64,000 bases of DNA from Streptomyces umbrinus (GTDB taxonomy: Bacteria; Actinomycetota; Actinomycetes; Streptomycetales; Streptomycetaceae), in NCBI RefSeq assembly GCF_030817415.1, contig NZ_JAUSZI010000002.1:1240001-1304000 (forward strand), given 5' to 3'. Below, piece by piece: positions 33,688 to 41,138 of this stretch. Position 1 is the first letter of the stretch; the number at the start of each line of letters is the position of its first letter. The position numbers were made by a program, and so were the translations under genes. The notes under the pieces are model-generated. The model did no database searches. It was not told the origin of the DNA and saw only the letters and a program-made list of their open reading frames with translations.

Positions 33688-33720
33688 GTCATCACCGTAT
33701 GGGCCGGATCATCCCGGCGC

Positions 33721-33743
33721 ATACGCCGCCGGGAGTAGCCCGC
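33721..33743. promoter_or_regulatory. repeat element upstream of the histidine kinase gene
   Basis: This is the second copy of the 23-bp element found at 31718-31740 (20 of 23 positions; core CGCCGCCGGGAGT at 33724-33736), 34 bp before the kinase start. It suggests autoregulation by the response regulator. Confidence 0.5.
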
Positions 33744-33767
33744 GAGACTCGTCGGCCCCCGCAGTCG

Positions 33768-34559
33768 CTAGGACTTGCGGCGGGGCTTTCCGCGTTTCGC
33801 TCCCTTGGGGGCGCCGGAGCCTGTCCGTGGGCTCCTGCCGGTCGGCTTGCCCGTTGCCTTGCCCGCGGCGGGCTTCCGCCGAGCAGCGCCCTTGTCGGAG
33901 CCCTTGCTCTTGGACTGGGACTCGCCCTTCGGCTGCGACTGGGCCGTGGAACGGCCCCGGGTGCTGTTGACCGTCCGGCCGCGGACGATGCCGATGAAGT
34001 CCTCGACCAGCTCCGTGGTCCGGTCCTCCGGCCAGGACAGGGCGACGCGCGACTCGGGGGCGTCGGTGACCGGCCGGTAGGTGAGGTCCTTCCGGTGGTG
34101 GAGGCGGGCGAGCGACTGCGGGACCACCAGGAGTCCCACCCCGGCCGCCACGAGTTCGACCGCGTCCTCCGTCGTCGCGGGGCGCTCGATCGCGGGGCGG
34201 CCCGGCAGCCGCTCCCAGTCGAGGGTGTCGTCGAGGGGGTGCAGCACGATGTCGTCCGCCAGGTCCTCGGCGGTCACCTCGTCGACGGCCGCCACGACGT
34301 GGTCCTTCGGCACCACGACGACGGTCGTCTCGGTGTAGAGGGGGATCGCGCTGAGGTCCGTACGGTCGACCGGCAGCCGTACGAATCCCGCGTCGGCGTC
34401 GCCGCGCCGCAGCACGTCGAAGACCTCGGCGAGGGACACCGCGAGGAGGGTGAGGGGGACGTCGGGCAGCCGCTCGTTCCAGATCCGCACCCACTTGCTG
34501 GGCGTCACTCCCGGGACATACGCGAGCCGGAACGAAGGGGAATCTTCCGAGCCTGTCAC
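33768..34559 (-). CDS. LysR-type effector-binding domain protein lacking the DNA-binding domain, with basic C-terminal tail
   Basis: This 263-residue protein begins directly with the LysR substrate-binding fold: FRLAYVPGVTPSKWVRIWNE, LAEVFDVLRRGDADAGFVRL and AAGVGLLVVPQSLARLH. No N-terminal winged helix is present, and only 58 bp separate it from the divergent gene, so none was missed. After about residue 200 comes a ~60-residue tail rich in Lys, Ser, Gly and Pro, ending GAKRGKPRRKS, which could bind nucleic acid in the way of AT-hook or H1-like tails. It may act as a ligand-binding partner of another regulator. This is an inference. Confidence 0.88.
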   Translation of the reverse strand: MTGSEDSPSFRLAYVPGVTPSKWVRIWNERLPDVPLTLLAVSLAEVFDVLRRGDADAGFVRLPVDRTDLSAIPLYTETTVVVVPKDHVVAAVDEVTAEDLADDIVLHPLDDTLDWERLPGRPAIERPATTEDAVELVAAGVGLLVVPQSLARLHHRKDLTYRPVTDAPESRVALSWPEDRTTELVEDFIGIVRGRTVNSTRGRSTAQSQPKGESQSKSKGSDKGAARRKPAAGKATGKPTGRSPRTGSGAPKGAKRGKPRRKS

Positions 34560-34617
34560 CTGCCCAGGTTACCCGGCGTGGTCGGCGGTGGTTCACATGC
34601 TCGATACCCTGGACACC

Positions 34618-35022
34618 ATGACGTCGCACCAGAACACCCAGACGATGAAGCCCGCGACCGCGGCCAAGAAACTGGGTGTGTACCTCGAGGCCACCCCCAC
34701 CGAGTTCCAGGAGGGTGTCGTCTCGCGATCCGAGCTCACCGCACTGCAGGCCGACCCCCCGCAGTGGCTGCAGGACCTGCGAAGCAACGGCCCGCACCCC
34801 CGACCGGTCGTCGCGGCGAAGCTGGGCGTCTCCATCGCGGGGCTCGCGCGCGGCGGTGTCACGGAGGCTCTCACCACGGAGCAGATCGAGGCGCTGAAGG
34901 CCGAGGGCCCCGAGTGGCTCCAGAAGGAGCGCGCCACCCAGGCCGAGGTCCGCAAGGAAGCGGTCCGCATCAAGGAGAAGAACGCGGAGCGCGACGACAA
35001 GGGCGACCAGTCGCGTAAGTAA
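34618..35022 (+). CDS. DUF5997-family protein
   Basis: This 134-residue protein starts at ATG 34618. It matches an actinobacterial family of unknown function in layout: MKPATAAKKLGVYLEATP, FQEGVVSRSELTALQADPPQ, PRPVVAAKLGVSIAGLARGG and a charged C-terminal helix (RKEAVRIKEKNAERDDKG). The repeated AAKKLGVYL and AAKLGVSIAGL segments look like small helix-turn-helix elements, so DNA or protein binding is possible. It is divergent from the LysR-domain protein across 58 bp, and shared regulation or a functional link between them is plausible. Confidence 0.88.
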   Translation: MTSHQNTQTMKPATAAKKLGVYLEATPTEFQEGVVSRSELTALQADPPQWLQDLRSNGPHPRPVVAAKLGVSIAGLARGGVTEALTTEQIEALKAEGPEWLQKERATQAEVRKEAVRIKEKNAERDDKGDQSRK

Positions 35023-35085
35023 CGGTCTTCGGACCGCCTCAGCACTCCCTCGAACCACCGTGGCGCGCTGTGGAAGACTCGACCC

Positions 35086-35796
35086 GTGATCATCGAACGC
35101 GCGTACGCACACGTGGCCTCGCACGACGAGAACGCATGGCCCTGGTCCGTGCCCTGTGTGCGCGGGCTCCTGGCGGACGGGATGCGGTTCACGGCACCGG
35201 TGACCTTCGTCGTCGGTGAGAACGGCTCGGGCAAGTCGACCCTGGTCGAGGCGCTGGCCGAGGGCTTCGGTCTGGACTCCTGGGGCGGCTCTCACAACTG
35301 GCGGTACGCGAGTCACCGGGCCAAGTCGGTACTCGGCGAGCGGATCCGCTTCGACGCGGCGGCAGCACGCGGGCGTCGCATGCTCGGCAGCTGGTCGGCC
35401 CGCAAGGGGTTCTTCCTGCGGGCCGAGACGGCACTGGACGCGCTGGACCGCGAAGGGCTCGCGCCGCATTCGGTCAGTCACGGCGAGGGCTTCCTCGCGG
35501 CGTTCCGCGGGAAGTTCCTGGAGCCGGGACTGTATGTGCTGGACGAGCCGGAGGCGGCGCTGTCGTTCGGCTCGTGTCTCGAACTGCTCGGCCATTTCGA
35601 CCAGTTGGCGAAGCAGGGCGGCCAGGTCATCTGTGCCACGCACTCACCGCTGCTGACCGCGCTGCCGGGTGCGGACATCATCGAGGTCGGCGACCACGGA
35701 ATGCGCCAGGTGGCCTGGCAGGATCTCGCCCTGGTCGACCACTGGCGCCGTTATCTCGCCGATCCGCACGCCTATCTCCGGCACATTCTCGGCTGA
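35086..35796 (+). CDS. AAA-family ATPase (ABC-ATPase/SMC-like fold)
   Basis: This 236-residue protein starts at GTG 35086. It has Walker A FVVGENGSGKSTLVEALAEG, a degenerate signature around SVSHGEGFLAAF, Walker B LYVLDEPEAALS and the H-loop VICATHSPLL. This is the compact RecF/SMC-like family of standalone cytoplasmic ATPases with no membrane partner. Such proteins are often annotated simply as ATP-binding proteins; roles in DNA repair or toxin-type systems are known for relatives but cannot be assigned here. It lies alone, 63 bp after the DUF5997 gene. Confidence 0.9.
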   Translation: MIIERAYAHVASHDENAWPWSVPCVRGLLADGMRFTAPVTFVVGENGSGKSTLVEALAEGFGLDSWGGSHNWRYASHRAKSVLGERIRFDAAAARGRRMLGSWSARKGFFLRAETALDALDREGLAPHSVSHGEGFLAAFRGKFLEPGLYVLDEPEAALSFGSCLELLGHFDQLAKQGGQVICATHSPLLTALPGADIIEVGDHGMRQVAWQDLALVDHWRRYLADPHAYLRHILG

Positions 35797-35893
35797 GGGC
35801 GAACCCGTGAGCGCGGTCTGCGGTGATCGCCTGCCAGAATGACGATCAGTGCAGGCGTTCGACAGAACCCGCCCCGGACGATGGAGGAGCCCC

Positions 35894-36931
35894 GTGCCTC
35901 TGCCCTCACAACCGTTGCGCAAGCTGGGCTTCCTGACCATCGGGTTGTTCGACGAGGCCGACCCCCGCAAGGGCCACGAGTCGACGTTGGAGATCATCCA
36001 GCTCGGTGAGCGCCTGGGCTTCGACAGCGCGTGGCTGCGCCACCGCCATCTCCAGTACGGCATCTCCTCGCCCGTGGCCGTCCTTGCCGCGGCCTCTCAG
36101 CGCACCACCCGGATCGAGCTCGGCACGGCGGTCATCCCACTGGGCTGGGAGAACCCGCTGCGGCTGGCCGAGGACCTGGCCACGGTCGACCTCCTGTCCG
36201 GCGGCCGGCTCAATCCAGGCATCAGCGTCGGCCCGCCGATGCACTACGACCAGGTCAAGCAGGCGCTGTATCCGGACACCGCCGACGCCGAGGACTTCGG
36301 GTACGACCGGGTGGCGCGGCTGCTGGACTTCGTACGCGGCAAACCGGCCACCGACTTCAGCGGTGTCGAGGGCTTCGAGGTGTTCTCGGACCGGGTCCAG
36401 CCGCACGCGCCCGGTCTTGGCCGTCGCCTCTGGTACGGCGGCGGAAGCCTGCGGTCGGCCCAGTGGGCCGGTGAGCACGCGATGAACTTCCTGACCAGCA
36501 GCGTCGTCAAGGCGGAAGGACCACAGGAACCCGAGGACTTCGCCGAGGTCCAGCTGTCCCACGTACGCGCCTTCCGCGCCCACCACCCCGACGGCGACCG
36601 TGCCCGGGTCTCCCAGGGGCTCGTCGTCATCCCGACCGACAGCGCCTCACCGGAGCAGCGCGCGAAGTACGAGGCGTACGCGGAGAAGCGGCTGCCGCGG
36701 ACCGCCACGCCTCAGGGGCCGGCCCGCCTGATGTTCGCGCCGGACCTCGTCGGCACCTCCGCGGAGATCGCCGAACGGCTCTACGCGCACGCGGCGTTCC
36801 GGGAGATCGACGAGGTGGCGTTCGCGCTGCCCTTCACCTTCGAGCACGACGACTACGTCCAGATCCTCACCGACATCGCCACCCGGCTGGGCCCGGCACT
36901 CGGCTGGCAGGCGTCGGCCCAGCACGGATAG
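35894..36931 (+). CDS. LLM-class (luciferase-like) flavin-dependent oxidoreductase
   Basis: This 345-residue protein starts at GTG 35894 (GGAGGA upstream). It is a TIM-barrel bacterial luciferase-like monooxygenase that uses FMNH2 or F420. Family features include LGFLTIGLFDEADP, LGERLGFDSAWLRHRHLQYG, RIELGTAVIPLGWENPLRLA, EDLATVDLLSGGRLNPGISV and the C-terminal VGTSAEIAERL. The substrate is not predictable. It is convergent with the GNAT gene. Length agrees with the family. Confidence 0.9.
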   Translation: MPLPSQPLRKLGFLTIGLFDEADPRKGHESTLEIIQLGERLGFDSAWLRHRHLQYGISSPVAVLAAASQRTTRIELGTAVIPLGWENPLRLAEDLATVDLLSGGRLNPGISVGPPMHYDQVKQALYPDTADAEDFGYDRVARLLDFVRGKPATDFSGVEGFEVFSDRVQPHAPGLGRRLWYGGGSLRSAQWAGEHAMNFLTSSVVKAEGPQEPEDFAEVQLSHVRAFRAHHPDGDRARVSQGLVVIPTDSASPEQRAKYEAYAEKRLPRTATPQGPARLMFAPDLVGTSAEIAERLYAHAAFREIDEVAFALPFTFEHDDYVQILTDIATRLGPALGWQASAQHG

Positions 36932-36968
36932 AGGCCCGTCGGCCGCGTGTGCGGCGTGGGCGTCGGTG

Positions 36969-37277
36969 TCAGTCGCTGACCTGGCTGCGTGCCTGGTACA
37001 GCAGGTCTCCGTACCCGGGGTGGCGGGCGATCCAGCCCGCGTAGAAGGGGCAGGTGGCCAGCACCCGCAGGCCCGCGGCACGTGCCTCGTCCAGGGAGGC
37101 CCGGACCAGCGCGGACCCGACGCCCTTGCCCTCGCACTCCGGGCTCACCTCGGTGTGGACGAACGCGATCAGCTCCTCGGTACGGATGTACTCCGCGAAG
37201 CCGGCGACCGTCGACGCCCCGTCGATCCGGGCCTCGTAGCGACGCGCCTCGGGCTTGTCACTGATCTCGATCGCCAT
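36969..37277 (-). CDS. small GNAT-type N-acetyltransferase (NATD1/YjdJ-like)
   Basis: This 102-residue protein starts at ATG 37277 with AAGGAGG upstream. It has the short GNAT fold of the YjdJ/NATD1 group: RRYEARIDGASTVAGFAEYI, ELIAFVHTEVSPECEGKGVG with the acetyl-CoA pyrophosphate loop, then SALVRASLDEARAAGLRVLA and CPFYAGWIARHPGY. The ending CPFYAGWI is characteristic of this subgroup. It transfers an acetyl group from acetyl-CoA to an unknown small acceptor. It is monocistronic. Confidence 0.92.
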   Translation of the reverse strand: MAIEISDKPEARRYEARIDGASTVAGFAEYIRTEELIAFVHTEVSPECEGKGVGSALVRASLDEARAAGLRVLATCPFYAGWIARHPGYGDLLYQARSQVSD

Positions 37278-37440
37278 GTCTCCTCCTTGAACCCCGTTGC
37301 GCCGGTGCACGACACTAACCCACAGTGGCCAAAACCCGTACGGTCCACCCGAGTTGCCCTCCGGAGCGCAGACCCGCGGGTGGATCATTCGACTAAGTTG
37401 ACGTTCGATTGCCGAACAACGATCCGCAGGAGGCCCTCTC

Positions 37441-38250
37441 GTGACAGAGCACGAACCCGAACTCGCCGCAGCTGCCGAGATACGGGCCCGGATCGACACG
37501 GACAAGCCGCACTCCGCGCGCTTCTGGAACTACTTCGTGGGCGGCAAGGACCACTACGAGGTGGACCGTGAGATCGGGGACCACATCAAGGAGATCTTCC
37601 CCGGCCTCGTCGACGTGGCGAGCACGAGCCGCCACTTCCTCGGACGTGCTGTCACTCACCTCGCCGGCGAGCAGGGCATCCGGCAGTTCCTGGACATCGG
37701 CACCGGTCTGCCGACCGCCGACAACACGCACGAGGTCGCCCAGCGCGTGGCGCCGGACGCACGCATCGTGTACGTCGACAACGACCCCCTGGTCCTCGCC
37801 CACGCCCGTGCACTGCTCACGAGCACGCCCGAGGGCGAGACGGCGTACCTCGACGCCAATCTCTACGAGCCCGAGGCCGTCCTCAAGGCAGCGGCGCACA
37901 CGCTGGACTTCTCCAAGCCCGTCGCCCTGATGATCCTCAACACGCTCGGCCATGTCGCCGAGTACGACCAGGCCCGGGATCTGGTCTCGCGCCTCATGGC
38001 CGGTCTGCCGTCGGGCAGTTACCTGGTGATCAGCGACAGCACCGCCACCAGCGAGGGCATGATCGCCGCGTCGGATGCGTACAACGCCAGTGGCGCCGTC
38101 CCGTACTACGTGCGCGCCGTCGACGAGATCGCCGGGTTCTTCGACGGGCTGGAGCTGGTCGAACCCGGCGTCGTGCAGGTCACCCAGTGGCGTCCGGAGG
38201 CCGCCGGTTCGGTGGTCGACGCCTACGGAGCGGTCGGCCGCAAGCCGTAG
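37441..38250 (+). CDS. SAM-dependent methyltransferase, PF04672 (S-adenosyl methyltransferase, DUF574)
   Basis: This 269-residue protein starts at GTG 37441. It belongs to an actinobacteria-specific family recognised by the N-terminal PHSARFWNYFVGGKDHYEVD, then FLDIGTGLPTADNTHEVAQR, the SAM-binding loop, VYVDNDPLVLAHARALL, and VALMILNTLGHVAEYD. The later LPSGSYLVISDSTA and AGFFDGLELVEPGVVQVTQW complete the family pattern. Streptomyces genomes carry many paralogues of unknown substrate, often near regulatory genes. Two hairpins follow the gene. Confidence 0.94.
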   Translation: MTEHEPELAAAAEIRARIDTDKPHSARFWNYFVGGKDHYEVDREIGDHIKEIFPGLVDVASTSRHFLGRAVTHLAGEQGIRQFLDIGTGLPTADNTHEVAQRVAPDARIVYVDNDPLVLAHARALLTSTPEGETAYLDANLYEPEAVLKAAAHTLDFSKPVALMILNTLGHVAEYDQARDLVSRLMAGLPSGSYLVISDSTATSEGMIAASDAYNASGAVPYYVRAVDEIAGFFDGLELVEPGVVQVTQWRPEAAGSVVDAYGAVGRKP

Positions 38251-38264
38251 CGGGTGGTCACGGT

Positions 38265-38315
38265 CGGGCCCGTCCGAGGACGGGCCCGCCTCACCCGCGC
38301 GCATCGGATGCGCGC
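38265..38315. terminator. tandem hairpins between convergent genes
   Basis: CGGGCCCGTC/GACGGGCCCG (38265-38274 and 38279-38288, 4-nt loop) and GCGCGCAT/ATGCGCGC (38297-38304 and 38308-38315, 3-nt loop) are both perfect. They fill the gap between the methyltransferase and VOC stops and can act in both directions. Confidence 0.75.
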
Positions 38316-39113
38316 TCAGGACACGTCGGTCAGCTTCGGCATCTCGCCCTCGGTGGTGGTGACGTCGATCACGGAGAACGACGCGCCCTGGGGGTCGCTG
38401 AGGGCCGCGAACCGCCCGAAGGGGCTGCTCATCGGGCCGAACCGCAGGATCGCGCCACGTTCGGTCGCCTTCGCCACGGCGGCGTCGCAGTCCTCGACCG
38501 TGAAGTAGACGTTGACGTAGGACGGGACCTCGGGCGGGAACTCGTCCGTCATCTTCATCCGGCCCAGGACCGTCTCCTCGCCGAGGTTGAAGATCCTGAA
38601 GTCGATCGCGTCGTCCTCCATCTGCTGCGCGCGGTAGGGGAAGACGGCGGGGAGGAAGCCGTCCACCTTCTCGGGCTCCCGGGTGAAGAACTCGCCCCAG
38701 CAGTACGCGCCCGGCACGGCCGTCGCCTCGAAGCCCTCGTGGACGCCTGCCTGCCACACGCCGAAGACGGCGCCGCTCGGCTCCTGGGCCAGCAGCATGG
38801 TGCCGAAGTCGCCGACCTTCATCGGTTCCATCAGGACCTGGCCGCCGTTGGCGCGTACCTTCTCGGCGGTGGCGGCGGCATCCGGCGACGCGAGGTACAG
38901 ACACCACGCCGACTGACCCTCCGCGCCGGGCATCGGCGGCACGACGGCGGCCACCGCCTTGCCGTTCGCGTAGGCCTGTGTGTAGTTCCCGAACTCCGAC
39001 GACGCCTCGCCGAACGTCCACCCCAGCACGTCACCGTAGAAGCTCTTGGCACCCTCGACATCGCTGAACATGGCGTCGGCCCAGCACGGTGTTCCCTCAG
39101 GTTGTACGGCCAT
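38316..39113 (-). CDS. VOC-family (glyoxalase/bleomycin-resistance fold) protein, two-domain
   Basis: This 265-residue protein consists of two vicinal-oxygen-chelate domains: the first around PCWADAMFSDVEGAKSFYGD ... QSAWCLYLASPDAAATAEKV, the second around YCWGEFFTREPEKVDGFLPA ... VPSYVNVYFTVEDCDAAVAK and ending in GQFAALSDPQGASFSVID-type sequence. The conserved metal-site histidines are largely replaced, so catalysis is uncertain. Streptomyces relatives are usually annotated as hydroxylase or glyoxalase-like. The ATG at 39113 has GAGGGAGT upstream. Confidence 0.9.
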   Translation of the reverse strand: MAVQPEGTPCWADAMFSDVEGAKSFYGDVLGWTFGEASSEFGNYTQAYANGKAVAAVVPPMPGAEGQSAWCLYLASPDAAATAEKVRANGGQVLMEPMKVGDFGTMLLAQEPSGAVFGVWQAGVHEGFEATAVPGAYCWGEFFTREPEKVDGFLPAVFPYRAQQMEDDAIDFRIFNLGEETVLGRMKMTDEFPPEVPSYVNVYFTVEDCDAAVAKATERGAILRFGPMSSPFGRFAALSDPQGASFSVIDVTTTEGEMPKLTDVS

Positions 39114-39300
39114 GGCTCTGACTCCCTCGTCATTGAAGGCTCTGACCTGTCACGCTAGCCAGCCGTCGGCCGACGCGCGCGGCGAACACCGCGAGACACG
39201 TGACGCAGGTCACTTCTGCCCGCCGATGATGTTCCGTGACCGCCTCGGTCCAACACTGCGACACCACTCGAAGCAGCAGACCAGAGGATGGGACACCGAC

Positions 39301-39513
39301 ATGAGTGAGACCGTGAAAGGGCCCGCGAGCTACTTCCCCTCCATCGAGAAGAAGTACGGCCGTCCCATAGCCGAGTGGCAGGGCCTCATCCGCTCCTCGC
39401 CCCTCGCCAAGCACATGGAACTCGTGGCCTGGCTCAAGACAGAGCACGGCATCGGCCACGGCCACGCCAACGCCCTCGTCGCCCACACGCTCGCCGAGGA
39501 CAGCGGCAGGTGA
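39301..39513 (+). CDS. DUF4287-family small protein
   Basis: This 70-residue protein carries the whole DUF4287 domain: ASYFPSIEKKYGRPIAEWQG, LIRSSPLAKHMELVAWLKTE and HGIGHGHANALVAHTLAED. It is helical and cytoplasmic. Its function is unknown; the family is often found alone or fused to DUF5655. The ATG at 39301 lies 21 bp after an AGAGGATGGG ribosome-site-like stretch. It may be cotranscribed with the HEAT-repeat gene 83 bp downstream. Confidence 0.9.
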   Translation: MSETVKGPASYFPSIEKKYGRPIAEWQGLIRSSPLAKHMELVAWLKTEHGIGHGHANALVAHTLAEDSGR

Positions 39514-39596
39514 TCCACCGCGAAGAAATGCGTTGCGGGCCGTGAGAGAGCCTCCGCAGACTCGTCGATGAGGGGAGCCCGGGACGGGGAGGCGCC

Positions 39597-40145
39597 ATGT
39601 CGGTCACGGAGACACACGAGGACGCTCTGGTGCGTGCGCTGGGGAGCGAGCCGAGGAGGCCGGCCGCCTTTCGTGAGCTGATGCGGCTCGGCTCCGCCGC
39701 CGTGCCGGCCGTCCGGCGGGGCCTGGCGCACCCCGAGGCCCTGGTACGGGAGCAGTGCTGCAGGCTGCTTGACCACCTGCTGGTGACCGAGGCACTGGAC
39801 GATCTGATCGCCATGCTCGACGACCCCAGCCCCCAGGTCCGGATCGCCGCGGTGCACGCGCTGGCCTGTGACCGGTGCAAGAGCGACGCCTGCCGCCCCG
39901 ACCGAGCCGTGGTACTGCCCCTGGGGATCCGGCTGCTGAACCGGGATCCGGACGCCCACGTACGCAACTTCGCCGCGGAGCTGGTCGGACTGTCGGTGCA
40001 CACCCGCACGGAGGCGGTCGCCGCCCTGGTCCGGGCCCGGGACAACGATCCGTCGCCCGCTGTCCGGAAGAAGGCCGGCTGGTACGCGCCGGGCGGACCC
40101 ATCCACCGCAGGACCGCGCCGCGACCGGCCCGGGGGCCCCGCTGA
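39597..40145 (+). CDS. HEAT-repeat protein
   Basis: This 182-residue protein consists mainly of four HEAT-type helical repeats: AAFRELMRLGSAAVPAVRRG, HPEALVREQCCRLLDHLLVT, LDDPSPQVRIAAVHALACDR and NRDPDAHVRNFAAELVGLSV, with a fifth partial repeat at DNDPSPAVRKKAGWY. It has no enzyme motifs and no signal peptide. It is probably a protein-protein scaffold in the cytoplasm. Two Cys in the CDRCKSDAC segment might bind a metal. The ATG follows GGGGAGG. The 281-bp gap after it (40146-40426) holds no clear feature. Confidence 0.88.
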   Translation: MSVTETHEDALVRALGSEPRRPAAFRELMRLGSAAVPAVRRGLAHPEALVREQCCRLLDHLLVTEALDDLIAMLDDPSPQVRIAAVHALACDRCKSDACRPDRAVVLPLGIRLLNRDPDAHVRNFAAELVGLSVHTRTEAVAALVRARDNDPSPAVRKKAGWYAPGGPIHRRTAPRPARGPR

Positions 40146-40426
40146 CAGCAGGGTTCCCGACCCGACGGGACCGTTCTCGACCGCACAGGACCGTCAAAGA
40201 CCAGACGGGAGCGGTTTCCGTGGCCGGTTGTGGCCCCTGTTCCGGCACGGGCTGGTGCGGCGTCACGCGCTCCCCGCGCCGCACGCGCCCGCGCCGGAAC
40301 TCCCCCGGGCGGCTCCCCCTTGAACCGTGGGTGCCTACTGTTCTGCCTTCGCCACATGGTCGGGGCATCAACGCCCGCTCACCAGCGGCACAACGTGCGG
40401 GCGGCAGTTGGGCCGGGTGATGACGA

Positions 40427-41130
40427 GTGCGTCCACACCTCGCGTTGATCGAGGACGATCCCGACTTCGCACTGATGTGCCGTACCTATCTGGAGCGTGA
40501 GGGTTTCACCGTCACGTGGGCCATGGACGCCCGGGCCGGCAAAGCCGTCATGCACGACGGCGGCATCGATCTCGTCATCCTCGACCTGGGACTTTCCCGA
40601 CGGCAGCGGTCTTGAACTGCTGCGGGCGCTGCGCTCCACCAGTCGACTTCCGGTCATAGTCGTCAGCGGTCGCGGAGACGAGACGGACCGGGTGGCGGCC
40701 CTGGAGATCGGCGCGGACGACTATCTCGTCAAGCCGTTCTCGCAGCGGGAACTCGTGGCCCGTATCGGCGCCGTGCTGCGCCGGTGCCGGCCGCCCGAGC
40801 TGTCGACGGTCCTCGACGTCGGGACTCTGCGCGTAGACACCGCCGCGCGCCAGGCGAGCGGGACGGGTGTCCTGCTGAACCTGCGCCCCAGGGAGTACGC
40901 CCTGTTGGAGGCCCTCGCGCGCTCCCCCGGCCGGGTCCTCTCCGCCGAGCAGCTGCTGGAGCTGATCTGGGGAGCGTCCTGGCAGCAGTCCGCGACGGTC
41001 ATCGAGCACGTGTACCGGGTGCGCGGCAAACTCTCCCGACTCCCGACTCCCGACTCCCGACTCCCGACTCCCGGCGCCCGCACCGCGGATCACCACGGTG
41101 CGCGGCTGCGGATACCGTCTCGATCCGTGA
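40427..41130 (+). pseudogene. OmpR-type response regulator disrupted by two frameshifts
   Basis: From GTG 40427 the receiver reads LALIEDDPDFALMCRTYLE ... LVILDLGLS, then meets a stop at 40613. Removing one T from ACTTTCCCG (T run 40593-40595) restores LDLGLPDGSGLELLRALRS and the rest of the receiver and winged helix (LRPREYALLEALARSPGRVL). After VIEHVYRVRGKLSR a 7-bp repeat (five copies, 41037-41071) shifts the frame again. With one, four or seven copies the frame would end PRITTVRGCGYRLDP-stop at 41130, a normal OmpR terminus. With five, translation would run into the kinase. It precedes the hybrid kinase and was presumably its partner. Confidence 0.75.
41037..41071. repeat. heptanucleotide tandem repeat (CGACTCC)x5
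   Basis: Five exact tandem copies of CGACTCC lie inside the response-regulator coding sequence. Seven is not a multiple of three, so each gain or loss changes the reading frame downstream: copy numbers 1, 4 or 7 restore the regulator's own stop, 2 or 5 fuse it in frame to the kinase. Confidence 0.85.
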
Positions 41131-41138
41131 GGGCCGCC

